From Sipunculus nudus (taxonomy: Eukaryota; Annelida; Sipuncula; Golfingiida; Sipunculidae): DNA of 64,000 nt. Made by a program: the position numbers and the translations under genes. Below are positions 1-11,559 of this stretch, piece after piece; the first letter of the stretch is position 1, and every line of letters begins with the position of its first letter. The stretch covers positions 24,091,400-24,155,399 of the forward strand of contig CM049322.1 in assembly GCA_026874595.1 (NCBI GenBank). The letters run 5' to 3'. Below the pieces are notes generated by a model. That model searched no databases. It saw nothing but the letters and a program-made list of their open reading frames with translations, and was not told the origin of the DNA.

Positions 1-582
1 CAAACTATACAGCGTATACGTTACATATATGCAAAGCAACAGTAGTCTGTGTTAGTACCAATTTAAATGACTTAATCACAAACTATACAGCGTATACGTT
101 ACATATATGCAAAGCAACAGTAGTCTGTGTTAGTACCAATTCAAATGACTTAATCACAAACTATACAGCGTATACGTTACATATATGCAAAGCAACAGTA
201 GTCTGTTTAGAACCAATTTAAATGACTTAATCACATACTATACAGCGTATACGTTACATATATGCAAAGCAACAGTAGTCTGTGTTAGTACCAATTTAAA
301 TGACTTAATCACAAACTATACAGCGTATACGTTACATATATGCAAAGCAACAGTAGTCTGTGTTAGTACCAATTTAAATGACTTAATCACAAACTATACA
401 GCGTATACGTTACATATATGCAAAGCAACAGTAGTCTGTGTTAGTACCAATTTAAATGACTTAATCACAAACTATACAGCGTATACATTACATTTATGCA
501 AAGCAACAGTAGTCTGTGTTAGTACCAATTTAAATGACTTAATCACAATCTATACAGCGTATACGTTACCCAGTAGTTTACA
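1..582. repeat. 78-bp tandem array (about 7.4 copies)
   Basis: The phrase beginning CAAACTATACAGCGTATACG recurs every 78 bases from the window edge to about base 582, so the array probably continues to the left. Copies differ by a few substitutions; the copy around 200-225 has a short deletion. Because 78 is 26 codons, a forward reading frame stays open through the array (185-658). That follows from the period and is not evidence of a protein. The unit contains GTATAC and TTTAAA palindromes. Confidence 0.95.
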
Positions 583-659
583 GACTAAGGAAACGTACCG
601 ATACTTCCAATATTACCTCTCATTAGTAATAGTTTTTCAGACAAACTTGACGATATAAG

Positions 660-1380
660 TAACGTTTTTGCCTCAGTAAAATTGATGGGTTCTTATGGGA
701 TGTTACTTTTGTATCGGACAGTTCTGCTGTTTCGTTGTTATGATCTTATACTCGTCATCCACATTAGCCCAGACAACACGAGTCAGTATAGGCACTTATA
801 TTGGGCGGTAAGCCTTACTTGAGTTGTGATACAAGCCAAATCGAGGAATGCATTGCAATGGTTTTCCATCATGTTGCATTCATATCATGGTAAACAGCCC
901 ATAACATTTACATTATGCTACGAATAATGAATTAACACAAAATAATACATTTGAACTCACAACCAAAACTGAAACTCCGTCTCTATGGTGACGAATCTTT
1001 TCCTTTTTTCGCGTATACAAGTTGGCTGCATCCAGTAACCCGTGGGAGCCATGCTTGTGTTCATGCGGTCAGAAACACAACAAACATGCGGAGAGATTTA
1101 CCAATTTGCTTAATTAAAACGGAATTTTACTCGTTCATGTTATATTTAAGTGTGTATGTGTGTGTGTTGTTAGAATGTACACAAAAAAGCTACCGATTGG
1201 TCTCGTTTGTGTCAAGTGACAGTGTACTGGTATAGGCCATGAGGCGTTGTCAAATACAACGGAAATGTTTACATCCTCAGAGAGCTTTAAAGTGCCTTCC
1301 TCGCTGAAGGATGTTTCCTGTTGACCTGGAGATAGATTCCTCAAATCAGACTGACGTTCAAGCGGCAGCTGACCTCGATT
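660..1380. other. No gene seen; contains one copy of a dispersed repeat
   Basis: No convincing coding sequence. Bases about 960-1135 are one copy of a dispersed repeat whose inverted partner lies at about 57595-57770. The rest is AT-rich sequence with a short TG run near 1150-1168. Confidence 0.6.
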
Positions 1381-1880
1381 CAATTCGGCGGTGTTCTGAA
1401 TAACGTCCTGACTCATTCGAGGGCCAATCGGAAAATTCCGACTACATTCGAGCCGCATTCGAGCGACAAATCAAAAGGTTCCTACGTAGTTACGGCATTC
1501 CAGCTGAATTCTTTTACTATTTAAATTCTGGTATGAATTGAAGTGGGTTGCCGTTTCTGTTCTCCCTCAAATGCGATCAGAATATTTTGAATAATATTGG
1601 AATGCAGTAAGAATATTTAGAAATGCAGTCATAGTTGCAGTAAGAATAATCTTTGAATGCCGCCCGACATTTCTCCACTTCGAATGCACCTCGAAAGTTT
1701 TGAGCATGAGCAAAACATTCTGGCCGGCCAGAAGAACCGGCCTGAATGTTTGGAATGTACTCAGAATGCAGTCATGTCAGAATTTTAAGAATGCACTTCG
1801 AATATCTAGGAATATACAAAGAATTTTTCTTTCGACAGCATTCCGGCTGATTCCGCCTCTAGTGTGACGGGGGTTTAAGC
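1380..1880. repeat. GAATG/CATTC-rich block, probable DNA-transposon remnant
   Basis: The block is dense in GAATG and its complement, and contains the perfect 16-bp palindrome TTCTGGCCGGCCAGAA near 1719-1734. It ends in CTCTAGTGTGACGGGGG, an ending that resembles DNA-transposon termini. No coding frame was found. The family is not recognised. Confidence 0.35.
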
Positions 1881-2290
1881 TATACCTTATGTACGGAATG
1901 TGGGATGCGGATAAAATCGGTTATTGACTAAATAGTCAGGAGCACAGACCTGGCTAAAGGGTCGTCGTTCAACCAACCACACATCAAAGGTCTGACTTAA
2001 TTGATGTTATGGTAGCCTGACACCTTGAGAGCATTGCCAGGCGGGTAGTACTGTCAAATTATTGTATCAGTTTTGTGCTACTGATCGTTTTGTAGCCGAC
2101 GCTTGACCGTTCGAGTTATAAATGATAAGGGGTGGGGTAACTTAATTGTGAGTATCTTGACTTCTATTCAATCAATCTTTATAATAAAGATATCTCTAGA
2201 TATCTCTAGATATTCTTTTTTAAAGAATTTATCAATATATGTAAAAACCATATATACATAATTTGAAAGACATTTATGGGAAATAAAATT
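1880..2290. other. Nothing recognised
   Basis: AT-rich sequence with no reading frame, array or element terminus that can be supported. Confidence 0.5.
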
Positions 2291-2294
2291 GTCA

Positions 2295-2395
2295 CGTCCA
2301 ATAAAAAAATCTCGATTTTAATTATGTTTTCGCATTTACTTTTTAAAAAGTCGCTAAACTTTCAACTGTTACCGTAAAATTATATTCTTGACCTA
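2295..2395 (+). repeat. Direct repeat, left copy (partner at about 4675-4770)
   Basis: About 90 bases that run from the GTCCAAT(A/G)AAAAA motif through TTATGTT(T/G)TCGCATT to CGTAAAATT are repeated in the same orientation at about 4675-4770 with scattered differences. The two copies lie outside the two palindrome clusters and the LINE fragment, as long-diverged element ends or a flanking duplication would. Confidence 0.65.
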
Positions 2396-2647
2396 TCTAT
2401 ACTGTATATAATCATACAATTAGTACTAATGTTACTGTATGATTTAAAATAGGCTTCGCGGTATTTTGGCATGTAGGCAGTTTTCTTGTGTTTATGGTAG
2501 ATTTGCCGGAGAATGCTTTCATTTACTTTATACCTTGTAAAAGAGAAGGATCTGTTGAAAACATGACTAAACCTGGGATACCCAGAAGAATTAAAATAAA
2601 TTAATACAGAATTTAAGGAAATGAAATTTCTACGGAGCCCGGGAGAC

Positions 2648-2925
2648 GACATGGTGAAAAATATTTATTAATTCGTGCGCACGAATTACTAATCCGTGCG
2701 CACGAATTACTAATCCGTGCGCACGAATTACTAATTCGTGGCCACGAATTACTAATCCGTGCGCACGAATTAATAGGTGTGAACACGAATTACTAATCCG
2801 TGCGCACGAATTAGTGACCAATGAGAACAGCTCTCTTATGTTGCTGGCTCAATGCTCATTGGCTATTAATTCGTGCGCACGAGTTATTAATTCGTGCGCA
2901 CGAATTACTAGCCAATGAGAAGCAA
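2648..2925. repeat. Left cluster of 16-bp palindromes at 21-bp spacing
   Basis: ATTCGTGCGCACGAAT or a close variant starts at 2671, 2692, 2713, 2734, 2755, 2776 (degenerate) and 2797, exactly 21 bases apart, and again at 2869 and 2890. Variants include ATCCGTGCGCACGAAT and ATTCGTGGCCACGAAT. CCAAT/ATTGG motifs lie between and beside the two groups (near 2818, 2858 and 2913). The left edge, AAAAATATTTATTAATTCG, is the reverse complement of sequence inside the right cluster at about 4553-4578. Confidence 0.93.
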
Positions 2926-2979
2926 GCACACATCGACTCTGTCTAGGCACAGGCTGGCATTATTAGCGGGCACACACGG

Positions 2980-4122
2980 TTGTCAAAATGGAGCCCAGCG
3001 CCTTCCGACAATTCCATGACTTCCTACCTTGGAAAATTTGGAACTATGTATATTGAAAATAGAAAGGGCTTTAAGCGATTCTTAAAGAATATAAATATAA
3101 AACTCACAGACCCAGTTGCCGTGCATGGTGGAAAATTTCTAAGTAAGGCTTTCTCTGGTAAAACAAAACAACAACGAACCTTATAATCGTTGGGGCATAA
3201 TGGGCACATTATTATAGACAAAGCCGATCAGGCTGAAATTTTTAACAGTTATTTTGCTTCACAAAGTAACTACAGTTACAGTTCTCAACCGCCATTGACG
3301 ATGATGCTAAATTGCAAATAACACATAAACTAGGTGAAATGAACTTCACAGAACTTCTCATGTCATATTTGGAATTCGCTTTCCTGACAGGAACACATAA
3401 ACATGATATGTTTGAAAGCAAATAAGCTTTCGGAAATTTTTAAAAAAAATTATAAATTCCATTTCTCTATGAAAGTTTTAGATCGTATGTACAAATCATT
3501 AATACGTTTAGTACTGGAGTGTGGTGCTTTAATATTTAACAATTGTTCTGTCAGACAGTCATACCAGCTGGAGAGTATACAACGGAAAGCATGTTTAACA
3601 TGTACTGGAGCGCTCTCGACTTCCAGCACTGGAGCTATGGTAAACGAGCTACAAGGGTCAAGTATAAAAATAAGAAGAGAGCTGGCTATACAATCCATAT
3701 TTTATGAAATGATTAACGGACTAGCTCCAGATTATCTGCTAATATATTAACTCAAACTCTGTCTCATGCTCAGCCCTATACAGTCCGCGCAACTCGCATT
3801 TGCTAAAGATACCGAGGTTCACACGGAAAGACTGTCGCTTTTCTTTCCTTCCAATTTTCTTTTCTTTCCTTTCAATAGCCTGCAAACTTTTAAACAGTTT
3901 CCTATAATTCAGTCTACTTCAATCGATTCCTTTAAGGAAAATGTTCGTGACAATTTAAACCCTGCCTCTCCAGAAATATACAGTTATTATTGCGACAAAC
4001 ATCGTCAACATGAAATTATCCATACTCGGTTACGACTAGGTGCCAGTTACTTAAATCAATACCTATTTTCAATTGGAAAGACTGATGGTTATAATCTAAT
4101 TGATATGCTTGATATGGACTGA
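2980..4122 (+). pseudogene. Decayed Jockey-superfamily LINE fragment (RT C-terminal region)
   Basis: Pieces of one non-LTR retrotransposon protein are visible in several frames. At about 3190-3310 there is a pre-RT linker with the motif AEIFNSYFASQ. At 3403-3750 there is the post-RT region, with the order LDRMYKSLIRLVLE, LESIQRKA and a trailing LAPDYLL. At 3766-4122 there is a tail with HTRLRLGASYLNQYLF, which matches the equivalent TRLR...LN motif in the LINE at 23.34-23.94 kb. The catalytic RT core is absent, so an internal deletion is inferred. Frameshifts separate the parts. The piece at 2980-3186 may be more of the same element but has no motif I recognise. It lies between the two palindrome clusters. 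Confidence 0.75.
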
Positions 4123-4212
4123 GACGTTTATTTTTATTGTATTACGCCTACCAGTAATAATTTATGTATAAATATCAGTTTATGTGGAATGTCAATCTGT
4201 ATTAACATATAT

Positions 4213-4216
4213 TATG

Positions 4217-4299
<83 letters not shown>

Positions 4300-4343
4300 C
4301 TTATCGTGTGTGAATATATGTGCACTTTTCAAATTTGATCATT

Positions 4344-4376
<33 letters not shown>
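4213..4376. repeat. TCTA and TA simple repeats
   Basis: About nine TCTA units followed by two (TA)n runs, separated by about 40 bases of unique sequence, directly downstream of the LINE fragment. Confidence 0.95.
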
Positions 4377-4460
4377 TCATGTTAATTTTTCACTTTCTTT
4401 TAATTTAGATGCAGGAGAGCAGTTGCATTAGCCTTATCGGCTACTTTGTTATCCTATTGA

Positions 4461-4672
4461 AATAAATATTTTCCCACCTTGCAAATATATTTTTCACACC
4501 TAGTAATTCGTGCGCACGGATTAGTAATTCGTGCGCACGGATTAGTAATTCGTGCGCACGAATTAATAAATATTTTTTCTACCTTGGAAATTTATTTGTT
4601 CACACCGAGTAATTCGTGCGCACGAATTACTAATCCGTGCGCACGAATTAGTAATTCGTGGCCACGTAAATT
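4461..4672. repeat. Right cluster of 16-bp palindromes, in part inverted relative to left
   Basis: The same palindrome family starts at 4506, 4527 and 4548, then at 4612, 4633 and 4654, again 21 bases apart within each group. The two groups sit in a roughly 106-bp duplication whose linker reads AATAAATATTTT...ACCTTG(C/G)AAAT...TTCACACC. The GAATTAATAAATATTTTT edge is the reverse complement of the edge of the left cluster, so the two clusters form a long-range inverted arrangement around the LINE fragment. Confidence 0.93.
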
Positions 4673-4674
4673 TC

Positions 4675-4775
4675 AAGTCCAATGAAAAATTTTATTTTTA
4701 TTATGTTGTCGCATTAAACTTTGGAATGGTCGCTCAAACCTTCAAACTTTATCGTAAAATTGTACATGCTGATAG
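4675..4775 (+). repeat. Direct repeat, right copy (partner at about 2295-2395)
   Basis: Same orientation as the left copy; shares the GTCCAAT...TTATGTTGTCGCATT...CGTAAAATT order of motifs. A short open stretch across it (4726-4932) has no recognisable domain. Confidence 0.65.
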
Positions 4776-5409
4776 AAGAAAAAACTCTGAACCTATTTCA
4801 ACCATATATAGTTACTGTTTTGACTTAGTTTTACCTGACCTGTTTGAAATGAGACGCCAGGTATATTTGGCAGGTGGACAGGTGACTGTGTTTATTGCAA
4901 TTATTGTAACAGCATGTGATGATAAGAATTAATGAATCAGTCTGGTTTATATATATACACACACAAGGTTCCAGGACACTAGATGAAAACACATATGAGA
5001 TACAGATACGTTTGTTGTCATTTTAGAGTTTGAAAAATAGAGGAGAATGCTTAAAAATTTGGGAACATATACAGGTGGCCTAACTGTCTTCAGTAACCGA
5101 TGAAACTGTCCATCATCAATAAACAAAGCAAGATTGATGCATTAATTATTGAAATACTGAAGCTTTTATACCAAATTTATAATTATTCTTGGGTGCGCAA
5201 ACAACCCCCATTACTCAGCAGCAGTGACCTCATTTCAGGTTTCCATGGAGATTTATCAAGAACCACCCATGATGTAGATAAAAGATGTTTCCCGGTATAA
5301 GGTTACGGTTTGTGCCCCATCAACGGACGGCTTAACGGACGGCGGATAAAACATGGTCACTACAGTTCAGTTGACTCAGCCAGAGCTAAAAGTTCACTTT
5401 AAAAAGATC

Positions 5410-5650
5410 TTACACTCTTAGAAAAAAAGGCTCCAGATAAAACCCAAAGGGTTCTTCAGAGTGGACTGAGTGGTGAACCTTTTAAGGTTCCAACTGGAAC
5501 CTTAAAAACGTGGAACTTTTTGGAATCTCCCGAGGTTTCCTTTATGGAACCTGTAAGTTTCTTCCCCCAAGGTTCTTCATGATGGACTGAGTGGGGAACC
5601 CTGAAAGGTTCTTGTTGTAAATCATGTGTAGGGTTCTTTATAGAACTTTC
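5410..5650. repeat. GGTTCC/GGAACC-rich dispersed-repeat remnant
   Basis: Begins with CACTCTTAGAAAAAAAGG and carries many GGTTC and GGAAC motifs plus two copies of TGGACTGAGTGG about 120 bases apart. The layout suggests a short non-autonomous DNA element with internal repeats. The right-hand terminus is not clear. Confidence 0.4.
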
Positions 5651-6705
5651 AATGCAGGTTTATTTTAGAAAATATACGTTTAGGATAAATTAATCACGTC
5701 CTATGTCCATATATTTGAGATAAACAATTTTGATAGATAAAATGAACATTTATAAAAGCATTTAATTCTATTAAATAGTGGGCAACTGCAATTATAATAA
5801 CATAAAATCATGTTTATACTTGTATCCTGTCAATATGACTAATCCTCCTCGTTGCAATGAAAACACGTCTATTAAGAAAACACACTTTTTATTTAGTTGT
5901 ATAGATCTACTTGTGAAAATGTGCAACAGACAAAAAGCATTAGCTTTTGAACACCTCATACAGTTCCGAGCCGTTTCTCAAAATTAATACTTTTAAGTTT
6001 AATTCTCATGGAATCGTTCAGCGGAGGGTCTTTTATACTTCAGGAAAATGAAATAATTCAGGACAATGAAATTGCATAATTGGCACTGTCTCTCTTACCC
6101 GCACACACAAAAATGCCTACAAGAATGAACATCCAGTGGTGCCCCCAGTGTCCCGTTCTTTGTGTATTCGATAGCTGCATGGTGTACCTCAAGTATATAC
6201 ATTTGATGAATTGTCTGTTTGTACTGAAGTATTTGCTCATGTTGTGATTCCAGGTCCTCTTGTGAAGTAAATCTGACACTTGTCTGTTTTACAAAGCAAA
6301 ATTATATAAAGTCGTTGTAACATATAATCGACAAACAACAGGTGAAGCTAAGTGTCTTATACGATGTTTGTATCGGTCAGACTAATAACCGAAAAGCACC
6401 GAAACGGACCAAAAATGCTCACATTTTCTCACTTAATTCAACTTATTGAAGGTCCCAAAGTAAATATTTTGTCGAATTTTATAAAATATTTACGTATAAT
6501 ATTTATATTTATAATATTTATTATAAATATTGTTTGTATGGCTAGTACAGCGGATACGCCTTGGTGAGCGATTCAATCGTACACAAATCCCTTAGGCAAA
6601 TGTATTTGTTTCTATGAATACAAATCTTCCATCAAAAACTTATGTGAAAAGATCTAAAAAATAAAAGATACGATACATAAATAAAAGGGGAAAGATAACT
6701 ATTCA
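5650..6705. other. No gene recognised
   Basis: AT-rich sequence. Open stretches at 5778-5987, 6058-6279 and 6352-6567 are short, lack domains and look like chance. Confidence 0.5.

Positions 6706-6707
<2 letters not shown>

Positions 6708-6761
<54 letters not shown>
6708..6761. repeat. (TA)n microsatellite
   Basis: Uninterrupted TA dinucleotides. Confidence 0.98.
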
Positions 6762-6764
<3 letters not shown>

Positions 6765-7047
6765 ACGAGGATCCGTTGGACTGACTTACCTGTTCAGGTA
6801 GTTGTTCTCTCACTGCTTTGCAGTGTTGAGGAACATGGCGTTACCAATACAGCATGGTGAGTTTACCGAGTGGATTTCACTTGGTGTGAGTATAGTATAG
6901 TATATTTGTATTTTATATTGTATATTTGCCTTGTATATTGTATTTTTTATAGTATATGTGTATTTATATCATATGTATCATATGTTCCAGTATAGCACGT
7001 GTACCCCGACCAATCCTATTAGGATAAGTGTCAGTCTTTCACAGCCT

Positions 7048-7230
7048 CCCCCCCCCCCCCCCGCCCTCGCACAAAGCATAATCTCATAATCTCGTAAAGT
7101 CTCGGCTTTTCAAACCACACCGTTAGCTTCATTCTGACCACATGTGCGGATTCCCAAACCCGCGAGGTCTTAGCTTTGACACCAAGTTCCCGAGGAACAG
7201 CAGTTCTGCTTAGGTTCGGGGGGGGGGGAG
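7048..7230. repeat. C-tract and G-tract pair
   Basis: A run of about 16 C at 7048-7063 and a run of about 10 G near 7219-7229, with unique sequence between them. Confidence 0.9.
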
Positions 7231-7354
7231 TTACTATTAAACACGCACGTATCATCACACTCTTTTTAAAAGAAAAAGGCTGAATAGATAAGAAAACGAT
7301 GCTTTGACGTAGCACATAACTCGCGAGGACAACTGACAAGGACGTTCATTTGCA

Positions 7355-7748
7355 CTGTAAGATGTAGCATTGTGATACGTATCACCCCTCTTAACTCTGA
7401 GTGGACTGACCCATTGATAAGCCACCCCTATCAGGTAAATTTAGTCTTTCCTGCGGTAACGTGCAAAACCATCACTTTTCCTCTAGTGCCTGAAAGATCA
7501 ACAACGTGGGTTGCCGGGTCCACAACTTGGCGGCACTTTGTTAAGTCATTTTAACGTGCTAAGGGGCTAAACGTTAATCGACATAGGTGAAATGACAGTA
7601 GCCTCCCTGTTTATTACGTTTAACTAATAGACTGGCAGTAAATGTTTGGTTAAGTAATAACAACCATTCCGAATTCGGACAAACCTTTCGGTCACTTGGT
7701 GACGTTAAAATTAAACCCCTGTGTTGTTTTATATTATCTGTGGAAAAT
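7355..7748 (+). repeat. Dispersed repeat R1, copy 1
   Basis: About 390 bases that recur in the same orientation at about 15225-15612. Landmarks shared in order are GTATCACCCCTCTTAA, CATTGATAAGCCACCCC, AAGGGGCTAAACGTTAATCG, AACTGGCAGTAAAT-like sequence and ACCTTTCGG. Divergence is substantial, with many substitutions and small indels. No reading frame is conserved between the copies. Confidence 0.85.
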
Positions 7749-7990
7749 ACTGCATTGACGATCGTGCTTGTCTGCAAATCAAATTATTTGCAAGTAGTGA
7801 ATTGAACCTACATTTTTGGCAATATATATTCTCTGAAATTGTAAATTAACTGCCACATACAAACAAGATGGCATAAGGAACTGGCCTAGCTGTGTGTCTT
7901 TTACAGTGAATTGCCGAAGCATATGAGATAAATGTGGCCAATGTCGACCGAATCAAACATAAAAGTAGTAAAGGAGCTATTCCTGTACCT

Positions 7991-8422
7991 CAAAAGATTG
8001 CTTATATTGGCAATAACTACAACTAGCACTGACTTTGCATATATATATATGCAAGTATCAAGAGCTGTGCCATGGGGCAAGTAATGTGCTATCGCTCGTG
8101 GTATAGAATGGTATGAGTGTTGTGCTAAATGATTTGCCCGCGGGTAGGCCTATATTGGGAGTTATTGGCACCGGTCTGTGCCACCAGAATTAAAGACCGA
8201 GATTTGTTGTACACGAAATGTATAGTCGTGAAAATGTATAAAATAACAGCAGTGTGTTAAGTTTAAGGAATCTCGAAGATTTATTGTCGCTACGTAAAGT
8301 CACCTTTTTTTAAATAGATTCTAAGGCTTCTAAAAATCATACTTTCGTCAATGCTGAACTTTTAACGTTGTTATGTTAAAAACAGGGACAGGTTATCGTT
8401 AATTCATTTATTGAGATAAAAT

Positions 8423-8489
<67 letters not shown>

Positions 8490-8731
8490 TACAGCACACT
8501 GGATAAATTAAAGCGCAAACCCCTGAGATTAAATATGTGCATAAAGACATGACAAATTGAGTAAAATTTTGTAATATATATATGTCATTATTAATGTACA
8601 TGACAACCATTCAAAACATTTCAATGTTAGTGCTAGCATAAAATATAGACTAAAGATAATAATGTCATTTTTATATAAACTTGTTACATTTATAAGGCTG
8701 GTTTAAATGGCTTATTAAAATGGTGTCCGAA
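7991..8731 (+). repeat. Near-identical tandem duplication, unit 1
   Basis: A ~740-bp block starting AAAGATTGCTTATATTGG is followed directly by a second copy at 8732-9465. Wherever I compared them the copies are the same except for the length of the internal (TA)n run (8424-8487 here), which shifts the offset from 741 to 733. No gene was found inside; the open stretch at 8425-8610 is driven by the TA run. Confidence 0.95.
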
Positions 8732-9163
8732 CAAAAGATTGCTTATATTGGCAATAACTACAACTAGCACTGACTTTGCATATATATATATGCAAGTATC
8801 AAGAGCTGTGCCATGGGGCAAGTAATGTGCTATCGCTCGTGGTATAGAATGGTATGAGTGTTGTGCTAAATGATTTGCCCGCGGGTAGGCCTATATTGGG
8901 AGTTATTGGCACCGGTCTGTGCCACCAGAATTAAAGACCGAGATTTGTTGTACACGAAATGTATAGTCGTGAAAATGTATAAAATAACAGCAGTGTGTTA
9001 AGTTTAAGGAATCTCGAAGATTTATTGTCGCTACGTAAAGTCACCTTTTTTTAAATAGATTCTAAGGCTTCTAAAAATCATACTTTCGTCAATGCTGAAC
9101 TTTTAACGTTGTTATGTTAAAAACAGGGACAGGTTATCGTTAATTCATTTATTGAGATAAAAT

Positions 9164-9222
<59 letters not shown>

Positions 9223-9465
9223 TACAGCACACTGGATAAATTAAAGCGCAAACCCCTGAGATTAAATATGTGCATAAAGACATGACAAATTGAGTAAAAT
9301 TTTGTAATATATATATGTCATTATTAATGTACATGACAACCATTCAAAACATTTCAATGTTAGTGCTAGCATAAAATATAGACTAAAGATAATAATGTCA
9401 TTTTTATATAAACTTGTTACATTTATAAGGCTGGTTTAAATGGCTTATTAAAATGGTGTCCGAAC
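8732..9465 (+). repeat. Near-identical tandem duplication, unit 2
   Basis: Second copy of the block at 7991-8731. The shared ACAAAA at the junctions (about 8731 and 9464) is possible microhomology for an unequal exchange. Its (TA)n run is about 9165-9220. Confidence 0.95.
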
Positions 9466-9469
9466 AAAA

Positions 9470-10004
9470 TCTCACAACATATATAACTTTTCAAAGATAT
9501 AAGCACATAAGCTTAAAATAAGAATTCTAGTAAATAACAGCTGAAAATGGTGTCCTATAATTAGTAATGTGATTTGCCACTAACCTTACAGAGCCCATCT
9601 CCTTTAGTATTAACATGTTAAGTCTCATAAACGGTTAGGTCAGTATGTATACCACACAGAGTATTTGTGCACAATTAATGGCAAGTTTCACCCAACTTTC
9701 ATCTAATATTCAGTTTGCTTAATTGTTACGGGGCCAAGCGCAAAAGAATATCATTCACTTAATTAATACGGTAAAGAGCACAAGATAAAACTTGAAAATA
9801 GGTCCATTCAACAATTATTTAAATGCTTTAAGTCATAATTTATAAGTTAACAAAAAGTATTGATGTTATACAACTAATAAAACCAGTAATTTCTCATTTT
9901 ACAATTAATATGATCAACAGATAAAAAGCACGCAGTACTCTCCAATTGTATTTATTACTGATGACACTAGTTGTACTTACAAATCCGGTAGTGAACAGTG
10001 TTTG

Positions 10005-10054
<50 letters not shown>

Positions 10055-11550
10055 TAAAAAAAACAATATAAAATGTACCAAAAACATATGAAACCTAGGT
10101 TCAAACTTAGAATTTCTTACTATAGGTGCATATGCAGACACGGTCTTTAAATTAGTCTCATATAAGCATCTCGGATAAACATTTTTGTAGTACACAGGTA
10201 CCTTACTAACTGACTGTGCAGTGGGCTGTACCCACACCTTTGTTTGTCTCTTTATGCCCAGGAGAACTCCATATAAACAGATCTAGTGGGGCCATTGTAA
10301 AGTCAGTAGCCTCAGTGAGAAATTAATGATTGTATATTTCTAAAATATAACAAGGAAAAATTCACGCTTGGTTGTTCATTTAATTAACAATTAAATAAAA
10401 TATCAAACAGGGTTGATCTCAATTAATATAATAATTTGGCCATCAGAGTACACCTTAATTCTTTCACTATGTATATATCTCTCAAGTCAAACTTATATAA
10501 ATATGTTTGTACAAACAAAAAAGTAACTTGTTATAATCAACCTTTAATTAACCAAAATAAGGGAAACAAAATCAACTTGAAGGTAGTTACCCGTTAAATT
10601 CTAGCCCATACCCAGCTCACGAGGGAATTACATAAATAATGGATAATATTGGACTATTGTCACAGGCTAAGGCACGTGTCCTTCTATCGTGGTGGTATCA
10701 GATTTTGTAACACGGGGGATTGAGACCTTTATGGAGCCAGTCACTTCTAATCTCCATCCCTGATAAGCTGATAACTCATCACTAACCCCCAGTGTCTGAG
10801 ATACAAACAAAGACCTTCCACGGTCCCTCATTGATAACAAGTCTGATATCAGCCAAGCACCTGGCATGTAACATGTCCCTATTACGTAATCACCCAACGG
10901 CCCCAGCATTTATCTGTTTGTACACTTGTGAGGTCTCAAACTGGCCTGATATATGAGATAATTTCAGATCAATGGATTTTGTATATTTGGAAATGTCAGT
11001 TATATTTCAGTAAGGAGAGATTTGGGGAACAGGAAACGTAGAATTTTACAGAAATATTTGTAGCTTTCCATACAAAACTTTTACGCACCTTTATAATTAA
11101 ATGGAGCAACATATTGTATCCACAGCTCATTATTATCTCTGGTATTCATGTTTAGATAACTCTATTCCAAAATCAAGTTAGGCGTTTTAACCAAGCAAAC
11201 GACATGTAATACTTATCAAGGGATATTCAAAAGTTTAGTTGGTTACCCCACTACCGCTTAATAAAAGATAATAAAAATATGAATTATCATTGTATTGGCC
11301 TCTCTGATAGGTTCTATTGATACAGCTTACGGTTTATAGGTATTTACTTTCTGTCTGTAAGTATAATATGCCTTGCATAACCCCATGTAATACTTAATTA
11401 TGAAAACAATTTATTATACATAGAGTTTAATTGTTATTCATGCAAATTTGCATCCGCTTAGGTATATATAAACCCTAGTATTGTATAATTCATTATTAAC
11501 AATTATTAAATTAACCAAATCAGCATAGCACGTCAAGATATTCAGAACTG
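9470..11550. other. No gene recognised; one (TA)n run
   Basis: AT-rich sequence with a TA run at about 10008-10053. Short open stretches (9977-10237, 10667-10909) have no domain. No repeat partner was found in this window. Confidence 0.5.
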
Positions 11551-11559
11551 TATAATGTC

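Noticed and set aside
185-658. 157-codon frame with 26-residue repeats
   Set aside because: Explained by the 78-bp tandem array, whose period is a multiple of three.
2630-2821. Frames encoding repeated RAHGLVI peptides (also 4479-4685)
   Set aside because: The 21-bp palindrome period is a multiple of three and stays open by itself; the same peptide appears on both strands.
8425-9343. Duplicate minus-strand frames ending in Ile-Tyr repeats
   Set aside because: The (TA)n run reads as alternating Ile and Tyr; the frames duplicate because the DNA is duplicated.
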